DNA of 64,000 bases, taken from assembly GCF_004361735.1 (NCBI RefSeq), contig NZ_SNVV01000018.1:40277-104276 (forward strand), written 5' to 3'. Position numbers and translations under genes: made by a program. Positions within the stretch are counted from its first letter, which is position 1; each line of letters opens with the position of its first letter. Source of the DNA: Azoarcus indigens (lineage in GTDB: Bacteria > Pseudomonadota > Gammaproteobacteria > Burkholderiales > Rhodocyclaceae). This document shows, one piece after another, positions 55,021-61,742 of the stretch. The notes under the pieces are model-generated. The model was given only the letters and a program-made list of their open reading frames with translations, did no database searches and had not been told where the DNA came from.

Positions 55021-55878
55021 TCAGCCGCGTTCCTCCATCCGCCCGTTCCCTGCCGCATCCATGCCGGCCAGGATCTCCAGGCCGCGGCGCATGGCGGGGA
55101 AGAGGCTGTTGTTGAAGTTGTTCCAGCGCAGTTCGAGGATGGTATCGGCCGGGTCTATGGGGGTCGCCAGCACGTCGGCGATCACTTCGCCGGAATCGAT
55201 GCCGTTGTCCACGTAATGGAAGGAGGCGCCGGTCATGTTCACAGGCGGCGCCGCGGTCACCTCGCCAGTCTGCCAGTTCTTCCGCTCGCCGCGGGCGCCG
55301 TGCAGGGCGTCCAGCGTGGCGTAGGCGCCGCGGCGTTCGTAAGGCGATTCGATGCGGGTGATGCCGGGATGGATGTTGACGATGCGGCGGTGGAAGGGGC
55401 TGCCGGGGCGGACCAGCTCGTCGAGGATGACCAGCAGCCCGTCCAGCAGCACCAGGTCGGCCTTCACCTCCCGCAGCATCTCCAGCACCCGCTGCTCGTA
55501 GTCCCGCTTGCCGTCGACGCGCCCGGCGTCGGTCAACGGCAGCCTGCGGTAGGACGAAGCCACGGTATAGCGCAGGCCCTCCATGCGCCGCCCCTGTACG
55601 GTGAGCTGCGGCGGATAGAACCAGTGCTCGCCCTCGCCGCAGGTGAAACCGTAGCCGGCCAGCTTGTCGCAATCGCGGTCGGAATCGGGGTCATCGTCCG
55701 AGATGACGGCCTCCAGCGAATAGCGCTCGCCCAGCGGCGTGCCGTCCAGCAACTCCGCCAGGTATTGCAGCGGCGACTTCATGTAGCGCTGGCCGCCCTT
55801 GTAGGCGACCTGCTGGCCCGCCCTGTCGGCGGCAGCGTTGCGCAGTGACCACATGTAAACCAGACGCATCTTCGACAT
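55021..55878 (-). CDS. PvdF-like N5-hydroxyornithine formyltransferase
   Basis: The 285-residue protein has the formyltransferase-fold core VLLDGLLVILDELVRPGSPFHRRIVNIHPGITRIESPYERRGAYATLDALHG and GASFHYVDNGIDSGEVIADV, with the N-H-D type catalytic set (NIHPG, D..SGEV). It resembles PvdF, which formylates N5-hydroxyornithine with 10-formyl-THF to make the hydroxamate of pyoverdine. It starts at 55878 (GGAAAG before it); an ORF extending to 56112 is unsupported. A TAAAA-N16-CGT box lies about 85 bases upstream. Confidence 0.87.
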   Translation of the reverse strand: MSKMRLVYMWSLRNAAADRAGQQVAYKGGQRYMKSPLQYLAELLDGTPLGERYSLEAVISDDDPDSDRDCDKLAGYGFTCGEGEHWFYPPQLTVQGRRMEGLRYTVASSYRRLPLTDAGRVDGKRDYEQRVLEMLREVKADLVLLDGLLVILDELVRPGSPFHRRIVNIHPGITRIESPYERRGAYATLDALHGARGERKNWQTGEVTAAPPVNMTGASFHYVDNGIDSGEVIADVLATPIDPADTILELRWNNFNNSLFPAMRRGLEILAGMDAAGNGRMEERG

Positions 55879-55961
55879 GGCTTTCCGATAGGGGCAGAGG
55901 TTCGGGCAGGAATGGACCGGCCGGCAGCCGTGGCCGGCCCATCCCCTTTCAAGCAGTGAAG

Positions 55962-55985
55962 ACGATTCGCTTCGGCTTTTTTTTA
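55962..55985 (-). promoter_or_regulatory. PvdS-type box for the formyltransferase operon
   Basis: TAAAA-N16-CGT on the minus strand, continued as CGTCTT, is placed to drive the formyltransferase and HDAC-type genes. The A-run makes the first half less specific than in the other boxes. Confidence 0.5.
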
Positions 55986-56069
55986 GGCGGGGCGAGACCG
56001 GCTTGCGGCCTCGCTGCCCCCTGGGCCGCGCCAGGCGGTCACTTCCCATGCCCCCGTGCCGGCATCGAC

Positions 56070-56093
56070 TAAACATCCCGCCATCGAACTCGT
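56070..56093 (+). promoter_or_regulatory. PvdS-type box for the acetyltransferase-hydroxylase operon
   Basis: TAAAC-N16-CGT, continued as CGTCAT, is identical in its conserved parts to the box at 50541. It lies about 150 bases before the acetyltransferase start, leaving a leader of roughly 140 bases in which I see no gene. Confidence 0.6.
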
Positions 56094-56245
56094 CATGCAG
56101 AACATGAGCCATTCCAGCCTCGGTCGCGAGGCAAGGGTTTTCGACTCATGACATAGGCCTGCCCACGCAGCGGGCGGGCCTCCAGGACCGAGGCCCGCCC
56201 GCAATGGCTGGCCGGCGACGACAAACACCGCATGAGGACCACTCG

Positions 56246-57364
56246 ATGTCCACCCCATCCACACCGCCTGCCAGCGCCCTGGACTGGCAGGGCCTGCGCA
56301 GCCTCCTTTCCTATCCTGGCGGCACAGCCCACCAGGTGTTGCTGGACGGCAAGACCCTGCTGGTCGAGCCGAGAAACAGCGGAGAAGACGGCGCCCTCTC
56401 CCGCTGGGTCAGCACCGAAACAACGAGTGGCCTGACGCTGGAACACCAGGCGCATGGGCCTGCGCCTGCACTCGCCCATCTGCTGGCCGTGCTCGAAGCG
56501 CTGTTCACCTTCCATCCCGGGCAGCAGCAGGCCAGGGTTTCCCTGCCTCCAGCCCTGGCGCAGCAGGCGCTGGATGCCGGCATCCTCATCGCCACTCCGA
56601 CGGACAACATCGCCCGGCGGGACATGCTGTGGCAGCGGCCGGAACTCTGGCTGGCGCAAGTGCCGCCGCCCTTCCCTTTCCGCTACGAACTGACCCAGGG
56701 CCGCCGCCACCCCTTGCGCCGGCCCAAGCCGAGCGGCCTGATCTACCAGCGCTTCATCCCCTGGCTGGGCAAGACCTTCTCCTTCCGCGCGCTGGAGATC
56801 GAGCGCGACCTCCCGCGCTTCAACCGCTGGATGAACGATCCGGAAGTGGCCAAGGTGTGGTCGGAGGAAGGCGATCTCGACAAGCATCGCCACTACCTGG
56901 AAGAGCTGGCCGCGGACCCGCACATCCACGCCATGATCTGCTGCCTGGACGGCGAGCCCTTCGGCTACTTCGAAGCCTACTGGGCCAAGGAAAACCGCAT
57001 CTCGCCCTTCTGCGACGCGGACGACTACGACCGCGGCTGGCATGTGCTGATCGGCGAACCGGCGTGGCGCGGCAAGGCCTACGCCACAGCCTGGCTCACC
57101 TCCATCTCCCACTACCTCTTCCTCAGCGATCCGCGTACCCGCCGCATCGTCGGCGAACCGCGCATCGACCATGTCCAGCAGATACGCAATCTGGACCGCT
57201 CCGGCTACGCCAAGCTCAAGGAATTCGACTTCCCGCACAAACACGCCCAACTGGTGGTGATGCTGCGGGAGCACTACTTCGCCGACACCCTGTGGTGGCC
57301 ACGCACCGAAGCAGCCACCCCTCCCTCCGCCGCACCCACCCACGTCTCTCCGCAAAGGAGTTGA
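56246..57364 (+). CDS. Siderophore N-acetyltransferase (IucB/RhbD-like GNAT)
   Basis: The 372-residue protein has a long N-terminal domain and a C-terminal GNAT domain of the siderophore type: LEIERDLPRFNRWMNDPEVAKVWSEEGDLDKHRHYLEEL, CCLDGEPFGYFEAYWAKENRI, DRGWHVLIGEPAWRGKAYATAWL, RRIVGEPRIDHVQQIRNLDRSGYAKLKEFDFPHKHAQLVVM. This matches enzymes acetylating N-hydroxylysine or N-hydroxyornithine (IucB, RhbD, VbsA type). The start follows GAGGA. The hydroxylase gene starts 2 bases after its stop. Together they would form an N-acetyl hydroxamate. Confidence 0.87.
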   Translation: MSTPSTPPASALDWQGLRSLLSYPGGTAHQVLLDGKTLLVEPRNSGEDGALSRWVSTETTSGLTLEHQAHGPAPALAHLLAVLEALFTFHPGQQQARVSLPPALAQQALDAGILIATPTDNIARRDMLWQRPELWLAQVPPPFPFRYELTQGRRHPLRRPKPSGLIYQRFIPWLGKTFSFRALEIERDLPRFNRWMNDPEVAKVWSEEGDLDKHRHYLEELAADPHIHAMICCLDGEPFGYFEAYWAKENRISPFCDADDYDRGWHVLIGEPAWRGKAYATAWLTSISHYLFLSDPRTRRIVGEPRIDHVQQIRNLDRSGYAKLKEFDFPHKHAQLVVMLREHYFADTLWWPRTEAATPPSAAPTHVSPQRS

Positions 57365-57366
57365 GC

Positions 57367-58659
57367 ATGCAGACCCACGATCTCATCGGCATCGGCTTCG
57401 GCCCTTCGAACATCGCCCTGGCCATCGCGCTGGACGAAAAACGCCATACCGGGCAACCGGTGGACGCGCTCTTCATCGAGAAGCAGGCCGGCTTCACCTG
57501 GCACCCGGACATGGTGCTGGACCACGCGCACATGCAGATCTCCTTCCTCAAGGATCTCGCCACCCTGCGCAACCCCACCAGCCGCTTCACCTTCGTCAAT
57601 TACCTGCACGAAAAACAGCGCCTGCCGGACTTCATCAACCTCAAGACCTTCTACCCCAGCCGGCAGGAATTCAGCGACTACCTCGGCTGGGCCGCCGCCC
57701 AGTTCGCCGACCGCTGCGCCTATGCCGAAGAAGTGTTCGAGATCCTGCCCGAGCGGCAAGGCGATGAAGTCAGCCTGCTGCGGGTGCGCTCCCGCTGCGC
57801 CGACGGCAGCGTGCGCGAGCGCCTGGCACGCAACCTCGTCGTCAGCATGGGCGGCACCACCAACATCCCGGAAGCCTTCCGGCCCTTCAAGGACGAACCG
57901 CGCGTCTTCCACTCCCACAACTACCTCAGCCGGATCGACCAGCTCGGCCCGCTGAAGAAAGTCGCCGTCGTCGGTGGCGGCCAGAGCGCCGCCGAAATCT
58001 TCATGGAACTGCACGGCCGCGACGCCAGCACCCAGGTGGACCTCATCATGCGCGCCCGCGCCATCCGCCCCTCGGACGACAGCCCCTTCGTCAACGAGAT
58101 CTTCAACGCCGACTTCACCGACTACGTCTACGACCGCAGCGAGGACGAGCGCACCCACCTGTTCAAGGAGTTCTGGCACACCAACTACTCCGCCCCCGAC
58201 CTCGAACTGGTGCAGCAGATCTTCAAGGTGATGTACGAGCAGAAAGTCGCCGGCAAACAGCGCCACCGCCTGCTGCGCCGCCACCAGGTCCAGGAAGTGC
58301 GCGCCGGCGCCGACGGCCTCCACCTGCGCCTGCTCGACACCGACGGCCAGCTGGAACACGCCAACCGCTACGACGCGGTGATCCTCGCCACCGGCTACGT
58401 GCGCCATCAGCATAAGGCGGTGCTCGCCCCCCTCGCCCCCTACCTCGGCGACTTCACGGTGGACCGCAACTACCGCGTCCGCAGCACCCCCGGCTTCCGC
58501 CCCCAGGTCTTCCTCCAGGGCGCCTGCGAGGCTACCCACGGCTTCAGCGACACGCTGCTGTCGGTGACGGCGGTGCGGACGGAGGAGATCCGCTGCGCGC
58601 TGGAGGAAGGGCGGGCCCAGGCGCCGGCGCGTAGCCGGGCCGCAGCCCTGCAGGCCTGA
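57367..58659 (+). CDS. pvdA: PvdA-like L-ornithine N5-monooxygenase
   Basis: The 430-residue flavoprotein has the FAD motif IGIGFGPSNIALAIAL (residue 7 on), HPDMVLDHAHMQISFLKDLATLRNPTSRFTFVNYL, the NADPH motif VAVVGGGQSAAEIFMEL and the C-terminal ATGY motif, then LQGACEATHGFSDTLLS. This is the class B N-hydroxylase pattern, nearest to ornithine hydroxylases (PvdA/SidA); lysine cannot be fully excluded. It supplies N5-hydroxyornithine to both the formyl- and acetyltransferase. A 12-bp hairpin follows 36 bases after the stop. Confidence 0.9.
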   Translation: MQTHDLIGIGFGPSNIALAIALDEKRHTGQPVDALFIEKQAGFTWHPDMVLDHAHMQISFLKDLATLRNPTSRFTFVNYLHEKQRLPDFINLKTFYPSRQEFSDYLGWAAAQFADRCAYAEEVFEILPERQGDEVSLLRVRSRCADGSVRERLARNLVVSMGGTTNIPEAFRPFKDEPRVFHSHNYLSRIDQLGPLKKVAVVGGGQSAAEIFMELHGRDASTQVDLIMRARAIRPSDDSPFVNEIFNADFTDYVYDRSEDERTHLFKEFWHTNYSAPDLELVQQIFKVMYEQKVAGKQRHRLLRRHQVQEVRAGADGLHLRLLDTDGQLEHANRYDAVILATGYVRHQHKAVLAPLAPYLGDFTVDRNYRVRSTPGFRPQVFLQGACEATHGFSDTLLSVTAVRTEEIRCALEEGRAQAPARSRAAALQA

Positions 58660-58695
58660 TACACGCCTCCACCTCACGGCCGCATGGCAGCAATC

Positions 58696-58729
58696 CGGCG
58701 GTTCTCGCAGAACAGGGCGAGAACCGCCG
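58696..58729 (+). terminator. Terminator-like hairpin after the hydroxylase gene
   Basis: A perfect 12-bp stem (CGGCGGTTCTCG and its complement) encloses a 10-base loop. There is no T-run. The rest of the gap to 59215 shows no gene that I can support. Confidence 0.55.
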
Positions 58730-59147
58730 CATCCCGAGCCCGCGTTTTGGACAGCCTCCTGTTGCCCTCGCGAGCGGGCCCGCCCCCATCCCTGTCCTTC
58801 GCCCCTCACTGTCCTTCATCTCCTGCGGCGTTCGTCCGACGCCCGGAACGCGGCCCCCGGAGCCGCCCCAGAGCAGGACTCGATTCGGAAGGTTGTCGCG
58901 CCGGCTTTGAAAGCTCATGGCGCTCGCGAGGAGTTCCGACGGGTCCATCACGATGGCCGCAGGTGGATTCACCACTTCAGGTTCGCCCTGGACTTTTCCC
59001 CTGCAGCGCGACCGCCAGGCCCGGCACGCTCCTCTGCCAGCACGCCGGATTTGGCGATGACAGACGCCAGGCAGCGGGCGCTACTTCAAACGGCATACTC
59101 GGACGACAAGCCTCCCTTGTCCCACTCTTTGGGGGCCGTACGTCAAC

Positions 59148-59166
59148 GGAAATGATTCTCATCAAT
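59148..59166. promoter_or_regulatory. Fur-box-like site before the siderophore receptor
   Basis: The core ATGATTCTCAT matches 12 of the 19 positions of the Fur consensus when aligned by eye, including the central ATGAT...TCAT. It lies 50 bases before the receptor start, which fits Fur repression in high iron. Confidence 0.6.
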
Positions 59167-59215
59167 CTGTCCTGTCATCCCGCAACCCTTCCTATTCCCT
59201 AAGCGAGACATTTCC

Positions 59216-61645
59216 ATGCATTCCCTCCCCCCGCGGCAACGCCTGCTGGCCGCAACAATCTCCAGCAGTCTTGCCATTCTCGGCGCCCTGCCGCCTCTGC
59301 ACGCCCTGGCCCAGGCACCGTCGCAGCAGGCCGAACAGTTGTTCACCGTCAACCTGCCGGCCCAGGCCCTGAGCCAGTCGCTGACGATGCTCTCGACGCA
59401 GACCGGGGTCCAGGTCTATGCGCCCAGCGACCTGGTAACCGGCCTCACCGCGCCAGCCGTCAGCGGCCGCATGAGCGCACGCGAAGCCATCAACAGACTG
59501 CTGGCCGGCACCGACCTGGCGGCGCTTACGAACGCCAATGGCAACGTGACCATCCGGCCTCGGCAAACCGGTGCCGTGGAGCGGGAACTACAGGAAGTCA
59601 GGGTTCAGGCAGCCTACGAGGAGAACGCCTGGGGGCCGGTCGAAGGCTACCTGGCCCGGCGCAGCGCCACCGGTACGAAGACCGACACAGCAATCATCGA
59701 GACGCCCCAGTCCATTTCCGTGGTGACCGCGGACTATGCGGAAGCGATAGGCGCCACCAATCTCAAGGAAGCCCTCAGCTATACCCCGGGGATCACGATC
59801 TCCCCGTATGGCAGCGACTCACGCTACGACTGGATCTATCTGCGCGGTTTCGACGGCTACAGCAGTCTCTATCTCGATGGCCTCCCCCTGCGCAATACGG
59901 GCTCTCTCAGCGTGTGGCGCACGGAAAACTACAACCTGGAGCGCTTCGAGGTATTACGCGGGCCCTCTTCCGTGCTTTATGGCCAGAACAGCCCGGGCGG
60001 GCTGGTGAATGTCGTCAGCAAGCGCCCCACGGATAAACCACTGCACGAACTCCAGCTGCAACTTGGCGAGGACTCCCGGAAACAGCTTGCGGGCGATTTC
60101 TCGGGTCCGGTCGATGAGGACGGCAAACTGCTTTATCGCTTGACCGCTTTGGTCAAGGACGCCGAGCTCCCAGCCGAGAGCATGGCGGACGACCGCTACT
60201 TCCTCGCCCCCTCGCTGACGTGGCGTCCATCCAGCGACACGAGCCTGACCGTGCTCTCCAGCGTCATGCGCGACCGGGCCGGCGTCTATACCCGGATCGC
60301 GCCGGTGGAAGGCACCCTGCTCTACAACCCGAACGGCAAGATTCCCTCCTCCAACTTCCTCAGCGAACCGGACTTCAACCAGTTCGACCAGGACCAATGG
60401 ATGCTGGGCTATGCCTTCGAACATCGGCCCAACCAGAACTGGACCTTGCGGCAGAACGCACGCTACAGCCATATGGAAGTCGACTACTGGCAGGCTGGCA
60501 CGAGGCTCTTCGTCCAGGTGGACGCCAGCAACCCGAGCAGCGCCGCCAACTACCGCAGGCGCTACCTGACGGTGAGCGGCACCCAGTCCGAGGCCTCCAG
60601 CTTCGTCATCGACAACCAGGCGGAAGGCAAGCTGAAGCTGGGTGAAACCGAACACACTCTGCTTCTCGGCCTGGACTATCAGCGTACCCACTTCGACGAA
60701 GCTTCGTACTCTCGACGCACTACGCTGACGATGGACATCTACAACCCGACCTATGGCGCTGTCCTGCCGATTCCGGCGCCTAACACGGATTCCGACATCC
60801 GGCTGTGGCAAACCGGGCTCTACTTCCAGGACCAGATCAAGTTCGGCGGGCGCTGGGTGGCCACCTTGGGCGGACGCTACGACTGGGCCAAGGTCGAGAG
60901 CGACGAGCATCTCACCCATACCGAATCGCGCCAGACCGACGAGAAATTCACCGGCCGCGCCGGCCTGGTCTACCTCGCCGAGAATGGCCTGGCGCCCTAC
61001 CTGAGCTATGCCGAGTCCTTCGTTCCCAACGTGGCCGTCGACCCCGCGACCGGAAAGGCCTTCGACCCGGAGACCGGCGTCCAGTACGAAATCGGCTTGC
61101 GCTACCAGCCGCCTGGCCGCAACGACAGCTACAGCATCGCGGCCTTCGATCTGCGCCGGCGCAACAACATCACCACCGACGCTTCGTTCGTTCCCAGCCA
61201 GCGGGGCGAAGTGATCGTGCGGGGCCTGGAACTCGAAGCCCATATCCAGCCGCTGCCGCAACTCAATGTGAACCTCAGTTATTCCTACACCCCGAAAGCC
61301 GACGTGACCCGGAGCATAGACCCGAGCGAAGTCGGCAAGCAGGCGAACCCGGTTTCACGCAATCAAGCCGCGGCCTGGGCGGATTACCGCTTTCCCTTCG
61401 GCTTGAGGTTCGGCCTGGGAGCGCGCTACATGGGCCCCAACAGCGGCTACGACGGTAATGCCCCCAAGACCGTTCCTGGCTACACCATCTTCGACGCCAT
61501 GGTTGGCTACGACTATGGTCCCTGGAGCCTGGCACTCAACGCGCGGAACCTCACCGACAAGACCTACTACAGCCAGTGCAGCTCCACGGTTTGCTACTTT
61601 GGAGACGAGCGCAAGCTCATCGCAACCGCCACCTACCGCTGGTAA
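59216..61645 (+). CDS. FpvA-like TonB-dependent ferric-siderophore receptor with STN signalling domain
   Basis: The 809-residue protein has a signal peptide (to about residue 30), an STN domain (about residues 43-100, FTVNLPAQALSQSLTMLSTQTGVQVY ... AREAINRLLAGTDL), a plug (ETPQSISVVTADYAEAIGATNLKEALSYTPGI ... GPSSVLYGQNSPGGLVNVVSKRP) and a barrel ending in TATYRW. STN domains pass the ligand signal to an anti-sigma factor, which suits control by an ECF sigma factor. It is the natural uptake receptor for the siderophore made here. A Fur-like box precedes it. Confidence 0.92.
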   Translation: MHSLPPRQRLLAATISSSLAILGALPPLHALAQAPSQQAEQLFTVNLPAQALSQSLTMLSTQTGVQVYAPSDLVTGLTAPAVSGRMSAREAINRLLAGTDLAALTNANGNVTIRPRQTGAVERELQEVRVQAAYEENAWGPVEGYLARRSATGTKTDTAIIETPQSISVVTADYAEAIGATNLKEALSYTPGITISPYGSDSRYDWIYLRGFDGYSSLYLDGLPLRNTGSLSVWRTENYNLERFEVLRGPSSVLYGQNSPGGLVNVVSKRPTDKPLHELQLQLGEDSRKQLAGDFSGPVDEDGKLLYRLTALVKDAELPAESMADDRYFLAPSLTWRPSSDTSLTVLSSVMRDRAGVYTRIAPVEGTLLYNPNGKIPSSNFLSEPDFNQFDQDQWMLGYAFEHRPNQNWTLRQNARYSHMEVDYWQAGTRLFVQVDASNPSSAANYRRRYLTVSGTQSEASSFVIDNQAEGKLKLGETEHTLLLGLDYQRTHFDEASYSRRTTLTMDIYNPTYGAVLPIPAPNTDSDIRLWQTGLYFQDQIKFGGRWVATLGGRYDWAKVESDEHLTHTESRQTDEKFTGRAGLVYLAENGLAPYLSYAESFVPNVAVDPATGKAFDPETGVQYEIGLRYQPPGRNDSYSIAAFDLRRRNNITTDASFVPSQRGEVIVRGLELEAHIQPLPQLNVNLSYSYTPKADVTRSIDPSEVGKQANPVSRNQAAAWADYRFPFGLRFGLGARYMGPNSGYDGNAPKTVPGYTIFDAMVGYDYGPWSLALNARNLTDKTYYSQCSSTVCYFGDERKLIATATYRW

Positions 61646-61654
61646 GTGCCCCCG

Positions 61655-61687
61655 GGAGGAGCGGTGGCCGGGTGGCGCCGCTCCTCC
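61655..61687. terminator. Bidirectional terminator hairpin between receptor and NRPS
   Basis: GGAGGAGCGG and CCGCTCCTCC form a perfect 10-bp stem with a 13-base loop between the convergent receptor and NRPS genes. It could end both transcripts, though neither side has a strong T-run. Confidence 0.55.
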
Positions 61688-61742
61688 TGTTCCCGGCCCC
61701 CTCCGCCCTGGGGCGGCCGGTTTCTTCGTCGCGCTTCCTGCG

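Noticed and set aside
55971..55985. T-run after a GC-rich stretch, resembling a plus-strand terminator
   Set aside because: No plus-strand gene ends upstream and the stem is only four bases; it is better read as part of the minus-strand promoter box.
58660..59215. Possible small gene in the gap before the siderophore receptor
   Set aside because: Several short frames exist in all directions, none with a ribosome site plus coherent protein pattern.
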